A stretch of 64,000 nt of DNA from Rudaea sp. 3F27F6 (GCF_005503555.1 NZ_SCNG01000001.1:1488001-1552000); one strand, 5' to 3'; counted from the stretch's first letter, positions 1 through 9,095 are shown. Translations and numbers: made by a program. Notes: a model not told the origin generated them from the letters alone.

Positions 1-330
1 GCGATCGAGTTCGTCGGCCTGCATCTCGTCGCCCTCGCCGACGTCGGCAAGCTGCAGCCGGCCAAACTGCCGACAAGCGGACGCACGCTCGAAGCAACGC
101 TCAAGGGACGCCGCGAGGTCGACTACGCGACGCAGGGCGTCCACGCCGCCGACATCTATGACGGCGCTTTGCTCGAAGCCGGCATGCGCTTCGCCGGCCC
201 CGCGGTGATCGAGACCTCGGGCACCACGATCCTGATCCATCCGGGCAACCGGGTACGCATCGACGACTACGGCAACGTCATCATCGACCTCGGCACCGAC
301 GGCGCCGCCACGCAAGGAGTCCAGCCATGA
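1..330 (+). CDS. hyuA: Hydantoinase/5-oxoprolinase subunit A, C-terminal fragment
   Basis: The frame is open from the first base and stops at 328-330, giving the last 109 residues of a protein whose start lies outside the window. The segment has the character of the C-terminal region of HyuA-type ATP-dependent hydantoinase/oxoprolinase subunits, for example a stretch reading GPAVIETSGTTILIHPG followed by a short hydrophobic end. The stop overlaps the hyuB start in an ATGA junction (327-330), so the two subunits are translationally coupled. The family hydrolyses cyclic amides such as hydantoins or 5-oxoproline with ATP; the substrate here cannot be told. The subunit call rests mainly on the adjacent HyuB. 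Confidence 0.85.
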   Translation, partial: AIEFVGLHLVALADVGKLQPAKLPTSGRTLEATLKGRREVDYATQGVHAADIYDGALLEAGMRFAGPAVIETSGTTILIHPGNRVRIDDYGNVIIDLGTDGAATQGVQP

Positions 331-1997
331 ACGACGCGACCACGACGCTGAGCGCCGCCGATTCGATCACGCTCGAAATCATCCAGAGTTCGCTGCAGGC
401 GATCTCCGACGAAATGTTCGCCGCGCTGCGCAAGACCGCGATGAGCGCGATCATCTACGAAGTGCTCGACATGGGCACCGGCATCACCGACGGCGCCGGC
501 AATCTCGCTTCGAGCGGCGCCGGCATCCCCGGTTTCGTCGGCGTGCTCGACAAGGCGGTCAAGCGCATTCTGCAGTTGCACGCGAAGCCCGGCGACATCG
601 AACCGGGCGACGTGTTCATCACCAACGATCCTTACTACGGCGGCGTCACTCATCTCAACGACAACATCCTGTTGATGCCGGTGTTCGCCGACGGCGACAT
701 CGTCGCCTGGACCGCGAACATCGCGCATTGGAACGACGTCGGCGGCGCCTTCCCGGGCTCGTTCTCGCCGGACGCGAAGGAGATCTTTCAGGAAGGCCTG
801 CGCCTGCCCGCGGTCAAGCTGATCGCGCGCGGCCAGCCGCTCCGCCCGGTGCTCGACATCATCCGCATCAACAGCCGCCTGCCCGACTTCCTCGAAGGCG
901 ACCTCTGGGCCGGCGTCGCCGCCGCGCGCATCGGCGCCAAGCGCATCGAGGAACTCGTCGCCAAATACGGCAAGCCGATCTTCGTCGCCGCGATGAAGCA
1001 TTTCATGGACTACGGCGAACAGGTCGCGCGCGCCGGTCTGCGTGCGCTGCCGAAGGGCCGCTTCACCATCGAAGAAGAGCAGGATTCCGGCGTCGTCTAC
1101 AAAGCAACGATCGAGATCAGCGACGACGCCTTCGTCGTCGACCTGCGCGACAACCCCGACCAGGACGCGGGGCCGAACAACTGTAGCGGCGACGACAGCC
1201 TGGTTTCCGTGCAGATGATCTTCAAGAACATCACCGACCCGCGCGGCGTCAGCAACGGCGGTTCATTCCGCCCGATCCGCATGCTCACGCGGCCCGGCAG
1301 CGTGTTCGATGCGCAGGCACCGGCCGCCGTCGGCATCTACTACGAAGTCGGCATGCGTCTGTACGACCTGCTCTGGCGCTGCCTCGCCGCGCATCTCGGC
1401 GAGCGCCTGCCGAGCGGACACTTCTCCAGCATCTGCGGCACGGTGATCGGCGGCGTGCACCCGGACACGGGCCGCCATTTCACCATCGTCGAGCCCGAAG
1501 TCGGCGGCTGGGGCGCATCGGCGCACGGCGACGGCAACAGCGCCGTATTCAGCGCGATGCACGGCGAAACCTTCAACTGCCCCGCCGAGATCGCCGAGAC
1601 GCGCTACGGCCTCTACGTCGATCGCATCGCCCTCAACGACGAGCCCGGCGGCGAGGGCGAGCATCGCGGTGGCAAAGGCATCGTGCTCGAATACCGCGTG
1701 CGCAGCGACAACTGTTTCCTCACCGCCGCGTATTCGCGCAACAAGCACCGCCCGTGGGCGATGCACGGCGGCAGCGAGGGTTCGGCGAACTACATCCGCG
1801 TGATCCGCGCCAACGGCGAAACACGCGATCTCGCCGTGGTCACCGCGCTGACGGTCAACCGCGACGACGTGATCCGCGTCGTCACCGCGAACGGCGGCGG
1901 CTACGGCGATCCGAAGAAACGTCCGCGCGCCGCGGTCGAGGACGACATCAAGAACGGCTACGTCAGCCGCGAACGCGCAGCGGAAATCTATGGCTAG
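327..1997 (+). CDS. hyuB: Hydantoinase B/oxoprolinase family protein
   Basis: A 556-residue protein of the usual HyuB length. It has the family's N-terminal pattern (ITLEIIQSSLQAISDEMF near residue 15), a FITNDPYYGGVTHLND block near residue 95, and the Gly-rich end (ANGGGYGDP) near residue 525. With HyuA it forms an ATP-dependent cytoplasmic ring-opening amidohydrolase. The start overlaps the hyuA stop by four bases, and the end overlaps the next start (1990) by eight bases, so three genes form one coupled operon. Substrate class (hydantoin, 5-oxoproline, N-methylhydantoin) is not resolved from sequence. Confidence 0.93.
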   Translation: MNDATTTLSAADSITLEIIQSSLQAISDEMFAALRKTAMSAIIYEVLDMGTGITDGAGNLASSGAGIPGFVGVLDKAVKRILQLHAKPGDIEPGDVFITNDPYYGGVTHLNDNILLMPVFADGDIVAWTANIAHWNDVGGAFPGSFSPDAKEIFQEGLRLPAVKLIARGQPLRPVLDIIRINSRLPDFLEGDLWAGVAAARIGAKRIEELVAKYGKPIFVAAMKHFMDYGEQVARAGLRALPKGRFTIEEEQDSGVVYKATIEISDDAFVVDLRDNPDQDAGPNNCSGDDSLVSVQMIFKNITDPRGVSNGGSFRPIRMLTRPGSVFDAQAPAAVGIYYEVGMRLYDLLWRCLAAHLGERLPSGHFSSICGTVIGGVHPDTGRHFTIVEPEVGGWGASAHGDGNSAVFSAMHGETFNCPAEIAETRYGLYVDRIALNDEPGGEGEHRGGKGIVLEYRVRSDNCFLTAAYSRNKHRPWAMHGGSEGSANYIRVIRANGETRDLAVVTALTVNRDDVIRVVTANGGGYGDPKKRPRAAVEDDIKNGYVSRERAAEIYG

Positions 1998-2850
1998 CAT
2001 CGATGCGGCACCGATCACCGAAGCGCTCTGGCGCAACGAATACGATTCGTTGATGCGCCTGTGCGCAGAGACCGACGGTAACTTGCAAGGCATTTACCGT
2101 TCGGTCCATCGCGAGCGCGCCGGCCTGCTGGCCGGCGACCCGAGCGCAAGCCACCTGCGCGGCGTTTACCGTTCGCATACCGGCGCCAGCGGCGAATATC
2201 GCGTGCGCGGGTGTATCGCCGCCGCGGCCGACGAAGCGAAGGGGCGCGGCATCGCCCTGTCCATCAGTTGGCGCGCGCTCGGCAGCCATGACGACGACGG
2301 CCGACACTGGGTGTCCGGCATGGGCGGGCAGATTCTGCAAACGCCGCAGGGCCTGCGCCTGCTCGTGCTGCACAATCTGGTCGTGAGCACCGAGGGCGAT
2401 CGCGGTCCGGCCGCGGGGTTTCACGTCGACAAGCTGCACTTCGAAGTTGCCACCGAAGGCGCGCTCGACATCGCCGCTGCCGCCGTCGATCGCGCCGCAG
2501 CGGATGCCTCCAACCCCTTGAACGGCGCCTGGGCCTGCACCGCGCCAGGGGGCCTGCGCCTGCAATTGAGCATCGACGCGCAAGGCGACATCGACGGTAC
2601 TTTCAGCGCGCATGACGGCGCGACCGACCATCTGGTCGGCCTGACCGACAACGAAGCACCCGCCGCCGGCTTGCCACGGCAGGCGGTCACGCTCGGCATC
2701 GCCACCGGAACGCGCGCGATCAGTCTCTCCGGCTGGCTCGACCGCGAGCGCGATGAACTGGTCCTGCTCGAATTGAACAGCGCCGGCACCACGTACGCCG
2801 AACGCTGGCTGCAGACACGCGCCGAAGGCCTGCGCTTCAACCGGGTTTGA
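1990..2850 (+). CDS. Tandem avidin-fold-like protein coupled to hydantoinase genes
   Basis: A 286-residue protein with no signal peptide; its start lies inside the end of hyuB. It appears to hold two avidin-like beta-barrel repeats, at about residues 55-155 and 170-286. Repeat 2 follows the avidin strand pattern: GAW, then GDIDGTF, HLVGL, QAVTLGI, ISLSGWLDRE, LLELNSAGTT, ERWLQTRAEGLRF. Repeat 1 has LRGVYRSHTG, GRGIALSISW, HWVSGMGGQI and LHNLVVST. Known avidins are secreted proteins with one repeat per chain. Several biotin-pocket Trp positions look replaced (the WLL and W-K positions of avidin are not kept in repeat 1), so biotin may not be the ligand. The fold call comes from reading the strand pattern by eye; the coupling to hyuB suggests a role in the same pathway. 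Confidence 0.5.
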   Translation: MASIDAAPITEALWRNEYDSLMRLCAETDGNLQGIYRSVHRERAGLLAGDPSASHLRGVYRSHTGASGEYRVRGCIAAAADEAKGRGIALSISWRALGSHDDDGRHWVSGMGGQILQTPQGLRLLVLHNLVVSTEGDRGPAAGFHVDKLHFEVATEGALDIAAAAVDRAAADASNPLNGAWACTAPGGLRLQLSIDAQGDIDGTFSAHDGATDHLVGLTDNEAPAAGLPRQAVTLGIATGTRAISLSGWLDRERDELVLLELNSAGTTYAERWLQTRAEGLRFNRV

Positions 2851-3030
2851 CCGGGCCGCCGTGCGCTGCGGGAATCCGGATCCGACACCGGTTCTTGCAG
2901 CGCGCGGCGCTCTTTTTCACGCGCGAAGCTGCGCCATCCGGTTGCCGCAAAGTGGCACCGAGCGCGGCCTTCCCGCATTGCCGCGCGCTGCTAGAATGCG
3001 CAACCCTGTCTCTGTCTTCGTGATCCGCCT

Positions 3031-6000
3031 GTGAGCGAAATCCTGAGTCCCGAACTGCCGCCCGCGCCCGATGCGGCGCACGCGCTGATGACCGCGGCTT
3101 ACTGCCGCGACGAAACCGAAGCGATGAACGAACTGCTCGGCCAGGCCGCGCTGCCGGCCGCCGAGCGCGATCTCGTGCTCGCGCGCGCGACCGAACTCGT
3201 CGCACGCGTGCGCGCCAAGGCGCAGGACGCCACGGCGGTCGAAGCGTTCATGCGCCAGTACGATCTTTCCTCCGAGGAAGGCGTGCTGCTGATGTGCGTC
3301 GCCGAAGCGCTGCTGCGCATTCCGGACAAGGACACCGCCGACAAGCTCATCTCCGACAAGCTCGGCGAAGCGAACTGGGAAGCGCATCTCGGCAAGAGCG
3401 ACTCGCTGTTCGTCAACGCCGGCACCTGGGGCCTGATGCTGACCGGCAAGTTCATCTCGCTGGCCGAAGAAACCCAGCACAATTTCACCGGCGCGCTCAA
3501 ACGCCTCGTCGGCCGCGCCGGCGAGCCGGTGATCCGCCTCGCCGTGCGCCAGGCGATGCGCATCATGGGCCACCAGTTCGTCATGGGCCGCACGATTAAG
3601 GAAGGCCTCGACCGCGCCCAGGAAAAGGAAAACCGCGCCTACCGCTATTCCTACGACATGCTCGGCGAAGGCGCGCTGACCACGCCCGACGGCGAGCGCT
3701 ACTACCGCGCCTATGTCGACGCGATCAAGGCGCTCGGCGCGCGCGGTCCGTTCAAGGACATCCTCGACGCGCCGTCGATCTCGATCAAGCTCTCGGCGCT
3801 GCATCCGCGCTACGAAGTCGCCAAGCGCGCGCGCGTGCATGCCGAACTCGCGCCGAAGCTGCTCGCGCTCGCCCAGCTCGCCAAGGCACAGGGCATCTGC
3901 CTGACCGTCGACGCCGAGGAAGCCGACCGCCTCGAACTTTCGCTCGACCTGATCGCCGCGGTGCACGCCGATCCCTCGCTCGACGGCTATCAGGGCTTCG
4001 GCCTCGCCGTGCAGGCCTACCAGAAACGCGCGCCGTTCGTGATCGACTGGCTCGCCGAGCAGGCGAAAAAATCCGGCAAGCGTTTTTGCGTGCGTCTGGT
4101 CAAGGGCGCCTACTGGGATTCGGAAATCAAGCGCGCACAGGAAGGCGGCCACGCCGGCTATCCGGTGTACACGCGCAAGCCCAACACCGACGTCTCCTAC
4201 CTCGCCTGCGCCAAGCGCCTGTTCGAGCACGGCCAGGCCGCGTTCTATCCGGCCTTCGCCACGCACAACGCGCACACGATCGCGGCGATCCACCATATCG
4301 CGCAGGGCCGCCCGTTCGAGTTCCAGCGCCTGCACGGCATGGGCGCCGACCTCTACAACGAGGTGATCGGCGAGAACAACCTCAATGTGCCGTGCCGCGT
4401 CTACGCGCCGGTCGGCTCGCACGAAGACCTGCTGCCTTATCTCGTGCGCCGCCTGCTCGAAAACGGCGCGAACACCTCGTTCGTGAACCGCATCGTCGAC
4501 GAGTCGACGCCGATCAAAGACCTGGTCGCCGACCCGGTCGACGTCGTGCGTGGCTTCGCCAGCAAACCGCATCCTCGCATCCCTCAGCCGATCGGTCTTT
4601 TCGGCGAACAACGGAAAAATTCCATGGGCGTGAACTTCGGCAACGACAACGAATTGAAGGCATTGGCCGACGCGGTCGGCACGGCGAGAGCAGACTGGAA
4701 CGCGACCCCGCTCGTGCCCGGCGCGAAATCCGCCGAGCCGCTGCAGGACGTGACCAACCCGGCCGACCGGCGCCAGAAGATCGGCACGATGCAGCACGCC
4801 GACGCGGCCACGATCGACCGCTCGCTGGTCAACGCCGTCGCCGCGCAGCCCGCGTGGGACGCGCTGCCGGCCGCCTCGCGTGCGAAGATCCTCGAACACG
4901 CCGCCGACCTGCTCGAGCAGCGCCGCGCCAGCTTCGTCGCCCTGCTCGTGCGCGAAGCCGGCAAGACCCTGCCCGCAGCGATCTCCGAAGTGCGCGAAGC
5001 CGCCGACATGTGCCGCTACTACGCGGCGATCGCGCGCAAGCTGTTCCAGCCCGAGAATCTGCCGGGACCGACCGGCGAATCGAACCAGCTTTCGCTGCAC
5101 GGCCGCGGCGTGTTCGTCTGCATCAGCCCGTGGAACTTCCCGCTGGCGATCTTCACCGGCCAGGTCGCCGCGGCGCTCGCCACGGGCAACGCCGTGATCG
5201 CGAAACCCGCCGACCAGACCGTGCTGATCGGCCATGCCGCCGTGAAGCTGCTGCACGAAGCCGGCGTGCCCGAAGGCGTGCTGCAGTTCCTGCCCGGCCG
5301 CGGCTCGATGATCGGCAACGCGCTGCTGACAAAACCCGATATCGCCGGCGTATGCATGACCGGCTCGACCGAAACCGCGTGGACGATCAACCGTACGCTC
5401 GCCGCGCGCAACGCACAGATCGCCGCGCTGATCGCCGAGACCGGCGGCCAGAACGCGCTGATCGCCGACTCCTCGGCGCTGCCGGAACAATTGGTCAAGG
5501 ACGTCGTCGCCTCCGCGTTCGACTCCGCCGGCCAGCGCTGCTCGGCCGCACGCGTGCTGTTCGTGCAGGAAGACATCGCCGACAAGGTGATCCACATGCT
5601 CGCCGGCGCGATGGACGAACTCAAGGTCGGCGATCCCGGCCTGCTTTCGACCGACGTCGGCCCGGTGATCGACGAGCCCTCGCGCAAGAACCTCGCCGAC
5701 CATGCCGCGCGCATGGACCAAGAGGCGAAACTCATCAAGCAGGTCGCGCTGCCCGCCGAGGCGCAGAACGGCACCTTCCTCGCGCCGCGCGCCTACGAAC
5801 TCAAGTCGCTGTCGCAGCTGACCAAGGAAGTGTTCGGCCCGATCCTGCACGTCATCCGCTGGAAGTCCGACCAGCTCGACCAGGTCATCGACGCGATCAA
5901 CGCGACCGGCTTCGGCCTCACCCTCGGCATCCACAGCCGCATCGATTCGACGATCGCCCACATCGCCCAGCGCGCCAAGGTCGGCAACTGCTACGTCAAC

Positions 6001-6177
6001 CGCAACCAGATCGGCGCGGTCGTCGGCGTGCAGCCGTTCGGCGGCGAAGGCCTCTCGGGCACCGGCCCGAAAGCCGGCGGCCCGCACTATCTGACGCGCT
6101 TCGTCACCGAGCGCACGCTGACGATCAACACGACCGCGGCGGGCGGAAACGCGTCGCTGCTCACGCTCGGCGAGTAA
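3031..6177 (+). CDS. putA: Bifunctional proline dehydrogenase / P5C dehydrogenase
   Basis: A 1048-residue protein starting at GTG 3031. It oxidises proline to P5C with FAD in the N-terminal half and P5C to glutamate with NAD in the C-terminal half. Visible landmarks: PRODH barrel motifs KGAYWDSEIK (about 350), RKPNTDVSYLA, ATHNAHTI and FEFQRLHGMG (about 430); ALDH motifs SPWNFPLAIF (about 700), ETGGQNALI and the catalytic Cys in SAGQRCSAAR (about 835). It is the short form: it lacks the N-terminal ribbon-helix-helix repressor domain of E. coli PutA (about 1320 residues), so it should not regulate itself by DNA binding. It is a single-gene unit; 180 bp upstream hold no gene. Confidence 0.97.
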   Translation: MSEILSPELPPAPDAAHALMTAAYCRDETEAMNELLGQAALPAAERDLVLARATELVARVRAKAQDATAVEAFMRQYDLSSEEGVLLMCVAEALLRIPDKDTADKLISDKLGEANWEAHLGKSDSLFVNAGTWGLMLTGKFISLAEETQHNFTGALKRLVGRAGEPVIRLAVRQAMRIMGHQFVMGRTIKEGLDRAQEKENRAYRYSYDMLGEGALTTPDGERYYRAYVDAIKALGARGPFKDILDAPSISIKLSALHPRYEVAKRARVHAELAPKLLALAQLAKAQGICLTVDAEEADRLELSLDLIAAVHADPSLDGYQGFGLAVQAYQKRAPFVIDWLAEQAKKSGKRFCVRLVKGAYWDSEIKRAQEGGHAGYPVYTRKPNTDVSYLACAKRLFEHGQAAFYPAFATHNAHTIAAIHHIAQGRPFEFQRLHGMGADLYNEVIGENNLNVPCRVYAPVGSHEDLLPYLVRRLLENGANTSFVNRIVDESTPIKDLVADPVDVVRGFASKPHPRIPQPIGLFGEQRKNSMGVNFGNDNELKALADAVGTARADWNATPLVPGAKSAEPLQDVTNPADRRQKIGTMQHADAATIDRSLVNAVAAQPAWDALPAASRAKILEHAADLLEQRRASFVALLVREAGKTLPAAISEVREAADMCRYYAAIARKLFQPENLPGPTGESNQLSLHGRGVFVCISPWNFPLAIFTGQVAAALATGNAVIAKPADQTVLIGHAAVKLLHEAGVPEGVLQFLPGRGSMIGNALLTKPDIAGVCMTGSTETAWTINRTLAARNAQIAALIAETGGQNALIADSSALPEQLVKDVVASAFDSAGQRCSAARVLFVQEDIADKVIHMLAGAMDELKVGDPGLLSTDVGPVIDEPSRKNLADHAARMDQEAKLIKQVALPAEAQNGTFLAPRAYELKSLSQLTKEVFGPILHVIRWKSDQLDQVIDAINATGFGLTLGIHSRIDSTIAHIAQRAKVGNCYVNRNQIGAVVGVQPFGGEGLSGTGPKAGGPHYLTRFVTERTLTINTTAAGGNASLLTLGE
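6159..6177 (+). repeat. 19-bp direct repeat, copy 1 (end of putA)
   Basis: These 19 bases encode the last residues and stop of putA. An exact copy lies at 7041-7059 in the same orientation. The two copies bound about 880 bp that contain one small, lower-GC gene. An exact 19-mer at this distance is not expected by chance. Confidence 0.75.
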
Positions 6178-6322
6178 CTGGCGACGTCACTTCATTGCGA
6201 TAAATAGTGATTGATAATAGAAAGGTCTTCTCGTAGATTCGCAGCAAATAGTTCTGACTGGGCCATTCCAGACCGCCCCGAGAGAATCGCGTCATAATTC
6301 AAGCCACAGGAGCAGGATTGTT

Positions 6323-6682
6323 ATGAAAATGAAATTCTTAGCAAAGCTCAGCGGAATTCTTATGTTTGCATCCAGCTTGCCTATGCTTGCGCATGCATCC
6401 TCATTTACCGGCACCGGCAATCAGATCTCTGTTCTTTATGTGAGTCCAGACTCCGATGGGACACTCCGCGTAACCATCACCATTCCTACGGCGACAACTG
6501 CATCCTGCGCGACGACTTATCAACATCTTTATGTAACGTCGATCACGCAGAGCGAAGCCACTCGAGCAGCTCTCTATTCGACGTTGAAGAGCATAAGGAA
6601 CGGAAACAAGAGTTTCACCATCGCCGGGACAGGATTCTGCGACAGCGCCGGAATGGAGCAAATTTCAACAATTAACTATTGA
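6323..6682 (+). CDS. Small exported protein of unknown function
   Basis: A 119-residue protein. It begins with a clear Sec signal peptide: a Lys-rich start, a hydrophobic run (LSGILMFASSLPML) and a likely cut after AHA near residue 24. The mature part (about 95 residues) is rich in Thr and Ser and looks beta-stranded, with two Cys (in TASCATTY and GTGFCDSAG) that could form a disulfide in the periplasm. A good ribosome site (AGGAG at 6308-6312) precedes the ATG. Its codon use is lower in GC than the flanking genes and it sits between the two 19-bp repeats, which suggests later arrival. I do not recognise the family. Confidence 0.7.
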   Translation: MKMKFLAKLSGILMFASSLPMLAHASSFTGTGNQISVLYVSPDSDGTLRVTITIPTATTASCATTYQHLYVTSITQSEATRAALYSTLKSIRNGNKSFTIAGTGFCDSAGMEQISTINY

Positions 6683-7040
6683 TTTCATTCGACGGAATGA
6701 ATCTTTGAGAAGCAGCCTAGCCTCTCATTCCGCCAATATTTCAAAGAGATACTGCTGCACGGTATACGGTCCGTAGACCGTGCAACTTTTCCGCGGGGCG
6801 TGTATTACGCGTGTACGACTTGTACAGGCATTTTGTGCAGGCCCTGGCGATCCCCCTTCAGAAATCGTGATGATGTACTGCCAGCAACGCAGTCGACGAG
6901 TTCGGCGGTTGCACTGGGTGCTATCGAAGTCGATTGGGTGCTCGGCGATCCAACCAAACCGTGAGTTAGATCTACGCCCCCTCGTCGCTCCACGATACTT
7001 GATCCGTCCAATCCGATTTCAGACACACATGAGCGGCGTG
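6683..7040. other. Intergenic stretch without a gene
   Basis: About 360 bp between the small exported-protein gene and the convergent methyltransferase gene. It holds the hairpin listed at 6756-6790 and ends at the second 19-bp repeat. Open frames here lack a recognisable start context or family. Confidence 0.6.
6756..6790 (+). terminator. Hairpin terminator after the small exported-protein gene
   Basis: An outer stem TGCACGGT/ACCGTGCA (6756-6763 with 6777-6784) encloses an inner stem TACGG/CCGTA, followed by ACTTTTCC. It lies 73 bp after the stop at 6682, as expected for a rho-independent terminator with a short T run. Confidence 0.6.
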
Positions 7041-7059
7041 GCTCACGCTCGGCGAGTAA
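7041..7059 (+). repeat. 19-bp direct repeat, copy 2
   Basis: Exact copy of 6159-6177. It overlaps the 3' end of the minus-strand methyltransferase gene and encodes its last residues (ITRRA and stop on that strand). Confidence 0.75.
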
Positions 7060-8152
7060 TTCGCCGCAGCAGCTCGTTCCGGCAGGCGATGCGCCGTTCG
7101 CGCAGGCGCTCCTGCCGGGACTCGGCGAGTTCCTCTGCGCCCTGGCGCTCAACCAGCAGATAGATCATGTTACGGGCGCCGTCGAACGCCAGGTCGGCGT
7201 CGGCGACCTGTTCACGCGGTATGCCGTCGATGAGCGTGCGCATTTCGCGCTCGTCGCGATAGATTCGCTGCCAGGCCATGTAACTTTCGAGATAGCCAGC
7301 ATCGGCAATGTCCGGCACGAAGTTGGCGACGAGCATGCGGCCGCCTGGATTGAGCATCGCAAACATCTGCTCGCAGAGCGTCGCGGCTGACGGCTGCGCA
7401 AGATGATTGAACATCGTCGCGGCGTAGACCAGATCGAACCCGCTCAAGCCGTGATTGCCTGCCAGCAGCCGCCCGGTCGGAACATAGAGCTTGCGCACGC
7501 CGCGTGCAGCATAGGCGTACTCGATGACGGCAAGGGCATCCTCGTCCTGCTCTACCGCGACGATCTCCCCGACGAACGCGGTGCCGAGCGTCCGCATCAG
7601 TTCGATCTCGCGCAGATGGCCTGCGCCGAGTGCAAGCACGCGCGCATCGCTGCGCTCGCGTACCGTCTCGTCGATCAACGCGGCGAGGCGTCGCCGACAA
7701 TTTCGAATCGATCGCGCCGAAGGACTGTCGACGTTGTAGCGGAACGCGGCATCGCCGATCGTGTCGACAACACCGGCCGCGTATTTCATCGTATAGATCA
7801 TGTCGATCGACGTGGCATCGCCGGCGTAGCCCTGCGGCTTGGCAAACGCGCGAGACGTGAGCGGGTCCCGATGTAGCAATTCCCGGATCGGATGCCGTAG
7901 CAAGACGTCGGCAACGTAGCCGCGCCATGCGTCGGCTTCCATCGCCGCGCGCCGTGCGTAGAGGAATGCAACCAGCGAGTCCATCGACTCATGGACGAGG
8001 CCATTGCGCATCTGGTCGCGCAGGAAATCGATTCGCCCCGCCCCATCCTTGAGGCGGGGCGAATCGCCTACCCTCCACGCTCCAACGTCAAATGCAGTCA
8101 GTCGCACTCGCTTCCGGCCTTTCCATGTCCATCGTGCAACCCACCCATCCAA
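7043..8152 (-). CDS. Class I SAM-dependent methyltransferase, PhcB-like
   Basis: A protein of up to 369 residues. The Rossmann methyltransferase core starts near residue 170 (RVLALGAGHLREI as motif I, IVAVEQDEDAL as motif II, FDLVYAATMFNHL as motif IV, LNPGGRMLVANF as motif V). Upstream of it a helical region contains HPIRELLHRDPLTSRAFAKPQGYAGDA, which I associate with the family annotated as 3-hydroxypalmitate methyl ester synthesis proteins (Ralstonia PhcB type). That would make a fatty-acid-derived signal, but the substrate is inference. The start is uncertain: 8152 is TTG and the first in-frame ATG is at 8011, just before the conserved helical region. It ends inside the second 19-bp repeat. 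Confidence 0.75.
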   Translation of the reverse strand: MDGWVARWTWKGRKRVRLTAFDVGAWRVGDSPRLKDGAGRIDFLRDQMRNGLVHESMDSLVAFLYARRAAMEADAWRGYVADVLLRHPIRELLHRDPLTSRAFAKPQGYAGDATSIDMIYTMKYAAGVVDTIGDAAFRYNVDSPSARSIRNCRRRLAALIDETVRERSDARVLALGAGHLREIELMRTLGTAFVGEIVAVEQDEDALAVIEYAYAARGVRKLYVPTGRLLAGNHGLSGFDLVYAATMFNHLAQPSAATLCEQMFAMLNPGGRMLVANFVPDIADAGYLESYMAWQRIYRDEREMRTLIDGIPREQVADADLAFDGARNMIYLLVERQGAEELAESRQERLRERRIACRNELLRRITRRA

Positions 8153-8265
8153 TGCTCGAAAAGGAAGTCACGCAACAAATAGACGCATCGAATCGGTCAT
8201 CTGCCCACACCGGGGCGGATAAGAAAAATCGTCCCACGGCACCGCGAGCTTGCTCTTACCTTTCG

Positions 8266-8850
8266 TCACGCTGGCGCCTCTTCACCGGTGGATTTTCTTT
8301 CGGTATGCAGTCTCGGCGCGTGTAGTCCGGCGCCCGAGCAAGACCAAGTAGTCGGCCTCAGACAAGATGGAGTCTGCTCAGCGAGCCGCACCTCATCCAG
8401 AAAGGATCTGCGCTCGGTAGGCGAAATCACCGCGGTGACGTTCGCGCCGCGGACGACGACGAGCTTCGAGGTGTCGGTCACCCAGACGCGCGTCTTTCCA
8501 TAATCGGGCTGGTGGAACCAGCCGCTGATCGAAAACAGTCCGGCATTGCCCCAGGTGCGCGTCGCGCCGGCCATCGCTTTGTCGTCACTGACGGCACTTT
8601 CGATACGGTCAGTGACGAGCAGCCTGCCGATCGGGCGTACGACATAGAGCGCGCCATTCCTGATTTCATAGCCCTGGACCGCGAAAAGCGCGCAGAGCCC
8701 GAGTGTGCAAAGCGGAAACACCACCATGCCGATGAAGAAAGGCAGGCCGTTTCGATACTTCGCCACGCCGTAGATCATCATTCCGAGCAGGAGCACGCCG
8801 ACGATGAGCGTGGTCAATCGGACTGTCGTTCCGTAGTTCACCGAAAACAT
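8266..8850 (-). CDS. PH-domain-like membrane protein
   Basis: A 194-residue protein with two N-terminal membrane helices (about 10-30 and 36-58), then a soluble segment with the beta pattern of bacterial PH-like domains (YEIRNGALYVVRPIGRLLV and RVWVTDTSKLVVVRG). This arrangement is common in small inner-membrane proteins of unknown role. The last 35 residues or so (from about 160) are Cys/Pro/Arg-rich and unlike the rest, as if a frameshift or lost stop had extended the natural end near the EVRLAEQ segment. No operon partner is evident. Confidence 0.65.
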   Translation of the reverse strand: MFSVNYGTTVRLTTLIVGVLLLGMMIYGVAKYRNGLPFFIGMVVFPLCTLGLCALFAVQGYEIRNGALYVVRPIGRLLVTDRIESAVSDDKAMAGATRTWGNAGLFSISGWFHQPDYGKTRVWVTDTSKLVVVRGANVTAVISPTERRSFLDEVRLAEQTPSCLRPTTWSCSGAGLHAPRLHTERKSTGEEAPA

Positions 8851-9068
8851 AAATGCTCCTCCGCATTCATCATCCAGTTCCTCCGACGTCGAGCGGTTAT
8901 CCCGCTCCGCGTTTGTTTGCTGTCGCTAGCCGACGCCACCCCCAAACAAGCAATGCCTTGCTTGCCCGCATCTGACGATTTTTCCCAGGCGCTCGGCCGC
9001 GTACACGTCCCTTCAGCGACCGAGCCGCTCCTCGCCGCGTGATGCAATCGCCGCTTTTGCTCCTTGTC

Positions 9069-9095
9069 GCAATATCGCGAGGTAGGCGATATTGC
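9069..9095. repeat. 10-bp inverted repeat with 7-base spacer
   Basis: GCAATATCGC (9069-9078) pairs exactly with GCGATATTGC (9086-9095). It could be a hairpin or a dimer operator. No gene start lies immediately beside it. Confidence 0.6.

Noticed and set aside
2917-6087. Very long open frame (over 1000 codons) on the minus strand across putA
   Set aside because: It is antisense to a clear PutA and results from high third-position GC; its translation is Arg/Ala/Asp/Gly-rich without motifs.
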